64,000 bases of DNA. Source: Streptococcus peroris ATCC 700780 (GTDB lineage: Bacteria; Bacillota; Bacilli; Lactobacillales; Streptococcaceae). A program made the position numbers and the translations under genes. Location of the stretch: positions 1,302,944-1,366,943 of the forward strand of contig NZ_GL732463.1 of NCBI RefSeq assembly GCF_000187585.1, read 5' to 3'. Numbering within the stretch: the first letter of the stretch is position 1; each line of letters opens with the position of its first letter. The notes below the pieces were generated by a model. The model was given only the letters and a program-made list of their open reading frames with translations. It searched no databases and had not been told where the DNA came from. Shown here piece after piece: positions 18,626 through 25,772 of this stretch.

Positions 18626-19780
18626 ATGAATTATTTTGAGGGGAATGAGTTTTTCCTTCTATTATCTGTGGTCTTACTGCTTGGTTTTATCTTAAACTTT
18701 TTTGGCAAGCGTAAGGATTATTATATTTTAACCCTGTCTATTTTGTTCGCAGGAGTCATCTATGGTAAAAGCAAATCCATGGTGGTTTATCTACTGGCTT
18801 TCATCATCTACCAATATATCCTAGTTTTCATGGCACAAAGAATGGATTCAAAACGGTTGAAACCTCTAGTTATGTTATCCATTTTACCTTTAGTGGTCAA
18901 TAAAGTCTTTGCTATAACACAGCTACATTTGTTGGCTTTTATTGGGATTTCCTACATGTCATTTAAGACCATTCAGATCATGCTAGAAATATTGGATGGT
19001 TTAATCAAAGAAAAAATCAGTGTAAAAGATTATCTGCAGTTTTTACTCTTCTTCCCTACAGTTAGCTCGGGCCCAATCGATCGTAGCAGAAGATTTCTAA
19101 AAGAGATCAACGAAGTCATGCCTAGAAAAGATTACCTAGAGCTAGCAGGAAGTGGTATTTATCGTATTGTTTTAGGCCTTCTCTACAAGGTGGTTTTATC
19201 AACTTATGTTTACCAGATACTATTTGCTCTAAGCAATACTGGCACAGTCATTTATTCAATTAAATATATGTACCTGTATACCCTTTATCTGTTCTTTGAC
19301 TTTGCGGGTTACAGTTTAATGGCTGTTGGGAGCAGTAATATTTTGGGTATTCAGACACCGATGAATTTCAATAAACCTTTCTTGAGTATTGATATCAAGG
19401 ATTTCTGGACTAGATGGCACATCACCTTGTCAACCTGGTTGAGAGATTTTGTGTTTTCAAGAGTTTTGATGCAGGTTATCAGAAAAAAATGGTTTAAGAA
19501 TAGATTGCACAATGCAGCCTATGCCTATATGGTCAATATGTTGGTTATGGGATTCTGGCATGGTGTTAGTGTTAGCTATATCGCTTACGGTTTTTACCAT
19601 GGGATTCTGATGTCTGGATTTGAAATTTATCAAAAGAAAAGCACTTTTTATAAGAAATATAAAAATAAAACTTGGTACAAATTAATGAGTTGGTTTGTGA
19701 CCATAAATTTGGTTATGATTGGTTTCTTCATATTTTCAGGTGAACCTTATAAGATAATTATAGCAATTTTAAGTAGATAA
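18626..19780 (+). CDS. DltB-like membrane-bound O-acyltransferase (MBOAT)
   Basis: A 384-residue multi-pass MBOAT protein of the DltB family. In the canonical system DltB moves D-alanine from the DltC carrier across the membrane towards teichoic acids. FPTVSSGPIDR is a DltB hallmark, FWTRWHITLS carries conserved His265, and the catalytic-type GFWHG gives His312, so it looks functional. It is somewhat shorter than canonical DltB (about 400-415). The following genes encode a DltD-like protein and a DltX-like microprotein, but no DltA or DltC is present, so this is not the standard dltXABCD operon. It may borrow DltC or use a different acyl donor. Confidence 0.88.
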   Translation: MNYFEGNEFFLLLSVVLLLGFILNFFGKRKDYYILTLSILFAGVIYGKSKSMVVYLLAFIIYQYILVFMAQRMDSKRLKPLVMLSILPLVVNKVFAITQLHLLAFIGISYMSFKTIQIMLEILDGLIKEKISVKDYLQFLLFFPTVSSGPIDRSRRFLKEINEVMPRKDYLELAGSGIYRIVLGLLYKVVLSTYVYQILFALSNTGTVIYSIKYMYLYTLYLFFDFAGYSLMAVGSSNILGIQTPMNFNKPFLSIDIKDFWTRWHITLSTWLRDFVFSRVLMQVIRKKWFKNRLHNAAYAYMVNMLVMGFWHGVSVSYIAYGFYHGILMSGFEIYQKKSTFYKKYKNKTWYKLMSWFVTINLVMIGFFIFSGEPYKIIIAILSR

Positions 19781-19817
19781 AGAGATCTGCTTAAACAAGG
19801 AGATTGGACAAAACAGG

Positions 19818-20990
19818 ATGATTAAGTTAAAAGCATTTTTACTATCGCTTGTGCTCGTAATTGCGACGCTTGCCCTTTTGAATGTGACATATGTCAAGAA
19901 GATTGACGACTATTATAAAGTCAAGGACAATAGTATTCGCTACAGCACTTCTTATGAAAAGTATAAAAGTAGAGATATTCTAATAAATAATATCACTCCC
20001 AATACACTAGTTCTAATGGGTTCCTCAGAGTTAGTTGCGACGATAAATGAAGATTACCATCCCAATAAAATTTTTAACTACAATGATTTTAACATTATGC
20101 AGATAGGAACCAGTTACTCTCAAAATATCATTCAAGCTACAACCTTGAGCTCGATTGAGGGGGCTATGAGTAAGCGAAAAGTAGCTATCGTAGAGTCTGT
20201 TCAATGGTTCGAAAAGGATGGGACTCATCAAGACGCCTTCTTAAACAAGGCCTCTCAGGAACATATTTTTCATATGCTAGATAACGAGAAAATCAGTAAG
20301 GAAACCAAAGAAAAACTGATTAATCGCATTATTGAGATTACCAAAGGAAACAAACAACAAAATGATATCTATAAAAAGTATAAAAGCTATTTCATAGAAG
20401 GAAAAGGAACAATCATTGATAAAAAACTGTTGGAGCTTGACAATGCCGTTTATTCCTTTAAGCTTAAACGAAAATTCTATGAAAATCATGCCAAATCAGA
20501 CTATCCTGCACTAGGAGATAAAACGCCGGATTATGATTGGGAGGAGATGACGAAGAAGTTTGTAGAAGAAGTTAAAAAGAAAACAGATAACAATGATTAT
20601 GCTGTGGATAATAACTACTACAATACCTACTTGAGAGACCGCTATGCTTCGCTGAAAGATTCTAACAAAGACTTGAGCTACATAGAGTCACCAGAGTATT
20701 CAGATATGGAACTCTTCTTGACAGTTGCTAAGGAATTGGGAATTGAAGTTGAAGTCATTATCTTTCCTGTAAATGGTAAATGGAATGATTACACAGGTGT
20801 TTCACGAGAAATGCGTGAAGAAACTTACAAAAAAATAGAAAATATTGCCAAAAACCACGGTGCTACGGTGTTAAACTATGGAAATAAAGAGTATGAAGAT
20901 TACTTTTTATTTGACGTGATGCACGTTGGGGTGAAAGGATGGATGGAAGTTGAAAAAGAACTTTACAAATTTGCAAACGAGACTAACTGA
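19818..20990 (+). CDS. DltD-like SGNH acyltransferase
   Basis: A 390-residue protein of the DltD family. An N-terminal signal anchor (about residues 5-23) places the rest outside the membrane. The nucleophile block GSSEL (68-72) and the C-terminal FDVMHVGVKGW with Asp366 and His369 complete the Ser-Asp-His set. In canonical systems DltD passes D-alanine to lipoteichoic acid. It follows the dltB-like gene by 37 bases with AAGGAGATTGG upstream. The long charged insert around 150-290 is similar in size to that of other DltD proteins. The polymer target of this copy is unknown. Confidence 0.87.
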   Translation: MIKLKAFLLSLVLVIATLALLNVTYVKKIDDYYKVKDNSIRYSTSYEKYKSRDILINNITPNTLVLMGSSELVATINEDYHPNKIFNYNDFNIMQIGTSYSQNIIQATTLSSIEGAMSKRKVAIVESVQWFEKDGTHQDAFLNKASQEHIFHMLDNEKISKETKEKLINRIIEITKGNKQQNDIYKKYKSYFIEGKGTIIDKKLLELDNAVYSFKLKRKFYENHAKSDYPALGDKTPDYDWEEMTKKFVEEVKKKTDNNDYAVDNNYYNTYLRDRYASLKDSNKDLSYIESPEYSDMELFLTVAKELGIEVEVIIFPVNGKWNDYTGVSREMREETYKKIENIAKNHGATVLNYGNKEYEDYFLFDVMHVGVKGWMEVEKELYKFANETN

Positions 20991-21108
20991 CACACAACGT
21001 TTACTATTGTGGACCTTGTTTTTCTACACAGCCATTTTAAGCATCGTGATTTATTCTCTTATCACAGATTTTTCAAATATTCAAGAGTTTATTTATAGTG
21101 AATTTTAA
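20950..21108 (+). CDS. DltX-like acyl-carrier microprotein (candidate)
   Basis: A 52-codon frame overlaps the end of the dltD-like gene by 41 bases. It starts at TTG (20950) with AAAGGA about ten bases upstream, and stops at 21106-21108. It has a basic N-terminus (MKKNFTNLQ), one hydrophobic helix (about residues 18-38, LLLWTLFFYTAILSIVIYSL), and ends exactly in QEFIYSEF. The terminal FIY-x-EF is the hallmark of DltX, whose conserved C-terminal tyrosine is reported to carry the acyl group between DltB and DltD; here that is Tyr49. DltX normally precedes dltA. The short length and TTG start make it easily missed. I am fairly confident it is a real gene. Confidence 0.78.
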   Translation: MKKNFTNLQTRLTDTQRLLLWTLFFYTAILSIVIYSLITDFSNIQEFIYSEF

Positions 21109-21118
21109 ATATTTCATT

Positions 21119-21160
21119 AAAAGCCCCGTCTCTGATATTTATCTGAGACAAGGGGCTTTT
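21119..21160. terminator. Bidirectional terminator after the dlt-like set
   Basis: AAAAGCCCC (21119-21127) pairs with GGGGCTTTT (21152-21160); the inner GTCTC/GAGAC extends the stem with a two-base bulge. It serves the plus-strand dlt-like operon and the minus-strand gene that ends at 21164. Confidence 0.88.
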
Positions 21161-21163
21161 GTG

Positions 21164-21733
21164 TTACTGTCTATGTTCCAATTTCTTACTCAGCGCTTGT
21201 CCAATAAGGGCACCAAGTAGAGCACCGATGAGGACACTTGTTACAAAGAGAAGGATGGTGCTAGGGTTAGGTGCAACCATGATGCGGTTGATATAGTCCT
21301 GAGATTTTCCGCGAGCTACTAGAGTAGCCATATAGGCTTGAGGAGCCAACCACATAAGTAGGATGGGACCAGTAGTGCCAAAGGCAAAAACTAGGAAGGA
21401 AAGTAGATTCTTGACCCTATCCTTGTAATGTCCTAAGTTTGCGATGCCATCTGCCACAAGTCCACAGATGATTCCTGGCAGAAAGGCTCCAGCACCATGC
21501 TTGCTCCCGAGGAAAAAGAGAGAGATAACAAGTCCAATCGTAGTAACCGCTCCAAAACGAGGAACCTTTGCTAAAAGGATCATATAGACGCTACCACCTA
21601 CTAGGGCTGCAAAGGCTGGTGCGTAAAACATATTTCCAGTGTGGTCGACAAGATTTCCTAGTAGAACCCCCACTCCGATACAGATAAAGTAGACAAGAGA
21701 GGCTACAAGGGTTGTCAAGATATTCTTTTTCAT
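21164..21733 (-). CDS. MptD-family ECF transporter S component
   Basis: A 189-residue membrane protein with five to six hydrophobic segments. It resembles the MptD/Trep_Strep family of putative substrate-binding S components of energy-coupling factor transporters (charged N-terminus, FFLGSKHGAGAFLPGI, a C-terminal GALLGALIG helix). No ECF ATPases or T component are adjacent, so it probably uses the shared ECF module. The ligand is unknown. GGAGAAC precedes the start, and it has its own promoter at 21764-21792. Confidence 0.75.
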   Translation of the reverse strand: MKKNILTTLVASLVYFICIGVGVLLGNLVDHTGNMFYAPAFAALVGGSVYMILLAKVPRFGAVTTIGLVISLFFLGSKHGAGAFLPGIICGLVADGIANLGHYKDRVKNLLSFLVFAFGTTGPILLMWLAPQAYMATLVARGKSQDYINRIMVAPNPSTILLFVTSVLIGALLGALIGQALSKKLEHRQ

Positions 21734-21763
21734 AAGTTCTCCTTTGTATATCTGATGGTTTTC

Positions 21764-21792
21764 ATTTTATCATGCTTGTGGGAGATTGTAAA
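21764..21792 (-). promoter_or_regulatory. Promoter of the ECF S-component gene
   Basis: On the minus strand TTTACA (21792-21787), a 17-base spacer and TAAAAT (21769-21764) with an upstream TG form a good promoter. Confidence 0.75.
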
Positions 21793-21825
21793 TGCTGGTT
21801 TGGAACTAGTATTTATTAGGAAATG

Positions 21826-21834
21826 TGGTAAAAT
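21826..21834 (+). promoter_or_regulatory. rgg extended -10 promoter
   Basis: TGGTAAAAT (21826-21834), followed by AGG, lies 30 bases before the regulator start. No matching -35 is seen. The same extended -10 precedes hisS, aspS and tyrS in this window. Confidence 0.6.
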
Positions 21835-21864
21835 AGGAAAAAATAAAAGACGAGTGGTGAGAGG

Positions 21865-22707
21865 ATGAAGAATTTAGGAAAAGTTTTTAAAGAGCTACGG
21901 GAATCTAGAAAAATCTCCTTGAGAAAAGCAACGGGGGATGATTTTTCAGCATCCTTATTATCACGTTTTGAAAATGGTAAAAGTGAAATATCTGCTCAAA
22001 AGTTGTTTGTTGCTTTAGAGAATATCCATGCTAACGTAGAAGAACTCTTATTTTTGGCGAGAGGTTTTCATCAGGATGCCTATTCTGAATTTAGAAACAG
22101 AATCTTTGAGGCTATCGACCCTCAAGATTTGACATCCTTGCGCACTCTCTACCAGAGAGAATATCAACAACTTCCTTTTTCAAAGGATAGACAGCAACAC
22201 ATTCTCAATGCGATTTTAATAAAATCCTATATGAAAACCATTGATGAGACAGTTACGTTGACCTCTGATGAAGAAAGAGTCCTACATGATTATCTATTTT
22301 CTGTCGAAATTTGGGGACACTATGAACTGTTGTTCTTTTCTTCCTGTTCTCCTCTTTTATCGGTCCAGCTTTTCACAAAGTATACTCGAGAAATGTTGCG
22401 GAAGTCAGATTTCTTGCAAGGAGTTGGGAAAAATCGAAATATGATGCACACCTTTCTCCTCAACGCTTTTATGGCCTGTATTGAAGTTGATGATTTTACC
22501 AATGCCCTTTATTTCAAAAAACAAATTGAAAAGAACTTCTTTGAAGAAAATGAAACCTATTTTCGAATAGTCTACCTATGGGCAGAAGGTTTGCTTGATA
22601 GTAAGCAAGGAAGAGCAGAAGAAGGGCAGAGAAAAATGGAGGACGCTGTCCGTATCTTTGAGATGATCGGTTGTAGCAAATCTGCAGATTATTATAGAAA
22701 CTCATAG
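21865..22707 (+). CDS. Rgg/GadR/MutR-family transcriptional regulator
   Basis: A 280-residue regulator. The N-terminal helix-turn-helix (about residues 4-60) has FKELRESRKISLRKA and LLSRFENGKSEIS, which are Rgg hallmarks. A long helical repeat (TPR-like) domain follows, which in Rgg proteins binds short peptide pheromones. The C-terminus is slightly short of the usual 285-297. No obvious hydrophobic SHP peptide gene is found on either side, so it may respond to a peptide encoded elsewhere or be a stand-alone type. The next gene, an MFS exporter, is the likely target. Confidence 0.88.
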   Translation: MKNLGKVFKELRESRKISLRKATGDDFSASLLSRFENGKSEISAQKLFVALENIHANVEELLFLARGFHQDAYSEFRNRIFEAIDPQDLTSLRTLYQREYQQLPFSKDRQQHILNAILIKSYMKTIDETVTLTSDEERVLHDYLFSVEIWGHYELLFFSSCSPLLSVQLFTKYTREMLRKSDFLQGVGKNRNMMHTFLLNAFMACIEVDDFTNALYFKKQIEKNFFEENETYFRIVYLWAEGLLDSKQGRAEEGQRKMEDAVRIFEMIGCSKSADYYRNS

Positions 22708-22777
22708 AATGTTGAATATCTGCAACTAGATAAATTAAATTGAAACGATAGGACTGTGAAGATACTTATTAGTAGTA

Positions 22778-22860
22778 GAAAATTCTAGCGTTTTCGTTAT
22801 CAATTTAGTTTGTTGCATATATTCAAAAAAGTATTCACGAGGGATTCTTGATGCTATACT
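22778..22860 (+). promoter_or_regulatory. MFS gene promoter and upstream inverted repeat
   Basis: TATTCA (22832-22837), a 17-base spacer and an extended -10 TGCTATACT (22852-22860) form the promoter. About 40 bases further upstream an inverted repeat, GAAAA-ttctagcg-TTTTC (22778-22795), is a candidate Rgg site. A second small repeat, CTACC-ataaa-GGTAG, lies in the leader. The Rgg link is inference from adjacency. Confidence 0.5.
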
Positions 22861-22899
22861 AGAGCTACCATAAAGGTAGTATGTGGGAGAGAAATCTAT

Positions 22900-24147
22900 A
22901 TGAAATTATTACTAAGAAATCAAGCTTATCGAATCTTGACTTTATCACGATTTTTCAATGCTTTTGGAGCTTCCATTTTTAATTTAGTGTTTGTGGTCTA
23001 CGCTTCGACCTTACCACAGGCCTCGTCTGCGGTTGCCGTAGCGAATGTTGTGATGATGCTTCCAACTCTTTTTACAGTTTTTGTGGGAATTCGGGCTGAT
23101 TACACGAGGGACAAGGTCAAATGGATGACCTATGTCGGTTTATTTCAGGCGATTTTATTTTTTCTAGCAGCCCTAGTTGTTCGGCAAGCTAGTTTCTTTG
23201 CCTTTTCGACCCTTTGCCTCATCAATGTCATTAGTGATGTAGCCAGTGATTTTGCTGGTGGCTTGCGAATGCCTCTCGTTAAAGAAAAAGTAGCAGAGCC
23301 AGATCTGATGGAGGCCTATTCCTTTTCGCAGTTTATTACCTACATCTCTGCGATTGGCGGCCAAGCTTTTGGAGTTTGGCTATTAGGGGTGTCAACACAG
23401 AATTTTTCGCTCGTAGCTGGAATCAATGCTATATTTTTCCTAGTGTCAGCTCTCATTCTCTTTTTAGGAAGGGATGAATTAAGCTTATCAACTCCACTTG
23501 CGGATAGTAAATCACTGAAAAATGAGAAGCTTTCGATCAAAGATCAGTTTTTAACGATTTACCGAAACCTACGTCTCGTTTTTCTTAACAGTGGACAGAA
23601 AAACTTTGGTTTTATGCTCTTTGCTATCTTGCTTATCAATGCTTTGGGTGGTGCCTTAGGTGGTATCTATAACATCTTCCTTTTAAATCATTCCTTACTG
23701 GATTTTTCCTACAAGGATGCCTTGTTTATCTTACAATTGATTACCTTATTAGCAGTTATCATCAGTAGCCTTACTGGCAATGATTATTTTGGGAAGCAAT
23801 CTCTGCCTAGATTGATGATGTGGGTTACATTAGGAGCCAGTCTAGTTGGTCTATCTAATTTGTTAAACCAAGTTTTGCTCGGTATGCTTTTCGTCTTTTT
23901 TACCATGTATGTTTCTGGGAAAATTTCTCCAAAAATTAGTGCTCTGCTCATGAAAAACCTTGCTCCAGAGGTTCTCTCTCGTACTAGTAATTTTTTAGGT
24001 TTGTTGTTTACTCTATCCATACCAGTGGGGACGGCCTGTTTTTCACTGGTGGCAGTATGGAATATGCAGTTGACTTGGATACTTTTTGTAGGTCTTTCTT
24101 TGTTAGCTATTCTTCTGACAAGTCTCAATCTCAAAAATAATCTTTAA
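22900..24147 (+). CDS. Major facilitator superfamily transporter
   Basis: A 415-residue MFS protein with about 12 transmembrane helices. The N-terminal SRFFNAFGASIFNLVFVVY and the loop motif GIRADYTRDKVKW (motif-A-like G-x-x-x-D-x-x-x-R) place it near the macrolide/drug-exporter-type MFS group common in streptococci. It stands alone downstream of the Rgg gene and probably is controlled by it. The substrate is unknown. It has no clear terminator and may read into hisS. Confidence 0.85.
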   Translation: MKLLLRNQAYRILTLSRFFNAFGASIFNLVFVVYASTLPQASSAVAVANVVMMLPTLFTVFVGIRADYTRDKVKWMTYVGLFQAILFFLAALVVRQASFFAFSTLCLINVISDVASDFAGGLRMPLVKEKVAEPDLMEAYSFSQFITYISAIGGQAFGVWLLGVSTQNFSLVAGINAIFFLVSALILFLGRDELSLSTPLADSKSLKNEKLSIKDQFLTIYRNLRLVFLNSGQKNFGFMLFAILLINALGGALGGIYNIFLLNHSLLDFSYKDALFILQLITLLAVIISSLTGNDYFGKQSLPRLMMWVTLGASLVGLSNLLNQVLLGMLFVFFTMYVSGKISPKISALLMKNLAPEVLSRTSNFLGLLFTLSIPVGTACFSLVAVWNMQLTWILFVGLSLLAILLTSLNLKNNL

Positions 24148-24186
24148 ATCCATGTTTTCTTCACACTGTCCCAATCCCTTCATTTA

Positions 24187-24195
24187 TGGTAAAAT
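24187..24195 (+). promoter_or_regulatory. hisS extended -10 promoter
   Basis: TGGTAAAAT (24187-24195) lies 30 bases before the hisS start, and no good -35 is present. No T-box leader is seen; the gap between the preceding gene and hisS is only 78 bases. Confidence 0.6.
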
Positions 24196-24225
24196 AGGAC
24201 TATTAAGTTATAAAGAGGATTCTCT

Positions 24226-25506
24226 ATGAAATTACAAAAACCAAAAGGAACGCAGGATATTTTACCTGCTGAGTCTGCCAAATGGCAGTACGTTGAAGGA
24301 TTTGCGCGTGAAATTTTCAAACGCTACAACTATGCAGAAGTGCGCACCCCTATTTTCGAACATTACGAGGTCATCAGTCGTTCGGTTGGAGACACAACCG
24401 ATATCGTAACCAAGGAAATGTATGATTTCTATGACAAGGGTGACCGCCATATTACCCTTCGTCCAGAAGGAACTGCTCCAGTCGTTCGTTCTTATGTGGA
24501 AAATAAACTCTTTGCACCAGAAGTTCAAAAACCAAGTAAGTTCTACTACATGGGCCCAATGTTCCGCTATGAGCGCCCACAAGCAGGCCGTTTACGCCAA
24601 TTCCACCAGATTGGTGTGGAGTGCTTTGGCTCTAGCAATCCAGCTACCGATGTAGAAACCATCGCTATGGCAGCCCACTTCTTGAAAGCAATCGGTATTC
24701 AAGGCGTCAAACTACATCTCAACACTCTTGGAAATCCTGAGAGCCGTGCTGCCTACCGTCAGGCCTTGATTGACTATTTGACACCGCTCAAGGAGACCTT
24801 GTCTAAGGATAGCCAACGTCGTTTGGAGGAAAACCCTCTTCGTGTCTTGGACTCTAAGGAAAAAGAAGACAAGGCAGCAGTGGAGAATGCACCATCTATC
24901 TTGGATTACCTCGATGAAGAAAGCCAAGCTCACTTTGATGCTGTTCGTCAGATGCTGGAAAATCTCGGAGTAGACTACATCATCGATAGCAACATGGTAC
25001 GTGGACTGGACTACTACAACCATACGATTTTTGAGTTTATCACAGAAATCGAAGGCAATGAATTGACAGTCTGTGCAGGAGGTCGTTACGATGGCTTGGT
25101 TGCCTACTTTGGTGGTCCTGAGACTGCTGGCTTTGGTTTTGGACTTGGTGTGGAACGTCTCCTTTTGGTCCTTGAAAAGCAAGGCGTGGTACTACCTATC
25201 GAAAACGCCCTCGACGTTTACATTGCTGTCCTTGGTGAAGGAGCAAATATCAAGGCTTTAGAGTTGGTGCAAGCTCTTCGCCAACAAGGCTTCAAAGCAG
25301 AACGTGATTACCTCAACCGCAAACTCAAAGCCCAGTTCAAGTCAGCTGACGTCTTTGCGGCTAAGACTCTCATCACCCTCGGAGAAAGTGAAGTTGAGAG
25401 TGGACAAGTGACAGTCAAGAACAATCAAACTCGAGAAGAAGTTCAAGTGTCACTCGAAGCAATTATCCAAGATTTCTCAGAAGTCTTTGAAAAATTAGGA
25501 TTTTGA
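24226..25506 (+). CDS. hisS: Histidyl-tRNA synthetase
   Basis: A 426-residue class II synthetase charging tRNA-His. [10 protein letters not shown] is the usual N-terminus. Motif 2 is seen in [20 protein letters not shown], the histidine-specific sites as [13 protein letters not shown] and GRYDGLV, and motif 3 as [11 protein letters not shown]. The C-terminal anticodon domain is complete. In related genomes hisS is near aspS; here 15.5 kb separates them. Confidence 0.97.
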   Translation: MKLQKPKGTQDILPAESAKWQYVEGFAREIFKRYNYAEVRTPIFEHYEVISRSVGDTTDIVTKEMYDFYDKGDRHITLRPEGTAPVVRSYVENKLFAPEVQKPSKFYYMGPMFRYERPQAGRLRQFHQIGVECFGSSNPATDVETIAMAAHFLKAIGIQGVKLHLNTLGNPESRAAYRQALIDYLTPLKETLSKDSQRRLEENPLRVLDSKEKEDKAAVENAPSILDYLDEESQAHFDAVRQMLENLGVDYIIDSNMVRGLDYYNHTIFEFITEIEGNELTVCAGGRYDGLVAYFGGPETAGFGFGLGVERLLLVLEKQGVVLPIENALDVYIAVLGEGANIKALELVQALRQQGFKAERDYLNRKLKAQFKSADVFAAKTLITLGESEVESGQVTVKNNQTREEVQVSLEAIIQDFSEVFEKLGF

Positions 25507-25518
25507 TTATAGAATTTA

Positions 25519-25545
25519 GGCCAGGGAATCATTCCTGGCCTTTTT
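25519..25545 (+). terminator. hisS terminator
   Basis: GGCCAGG...CCTGGCC (25519-25540), extended inside by GAAT/ATTC, ends in T5. It is strong and GC-rich. Confidence 0.92.
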
Positions 25546-25635
25546 GAATGAAAGCATCAAAAAGACGAGAAGTATAGAAAAATACTTTGTCAGAAAAGAA
25601 TTAGTTAGAGAAATAAAAATTTTGGTTAAAATTTA

Positions 25636-25664
25636 TTGACTTTAAGCCTCTGTCCCTGTATTAT
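25636..25664 (+). promoter_or_regulatory. Promoter of the giant LPETG protein gene
   Basis: TTGACT (25636-25641), a 17-base spacer and TATTAT (25659-25664) are followed by an untranslated leader of about 100 bases. TATAGT at about 25667 is an alternative -10. Confidence 0.65.
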
Positions 25665-25772
25665 TGTATAGTATAAAATAAATATTTTGCGCCCTAAAAT
25701 AGCAAAGCAAGAATATTTATGCATTTTTATAATTGTAGATGATATGATAATTTAAAGGAGAGTTTGGAGGGA

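Noticed and set aside
22708-22899. A 27-codon minus-strand frame (starting MQQTKLITK) as an Rgg-linked pheromone gene
   Set aside because: It lacks the hydrophobic C-terminal character and ribosome site of SHP peptides.
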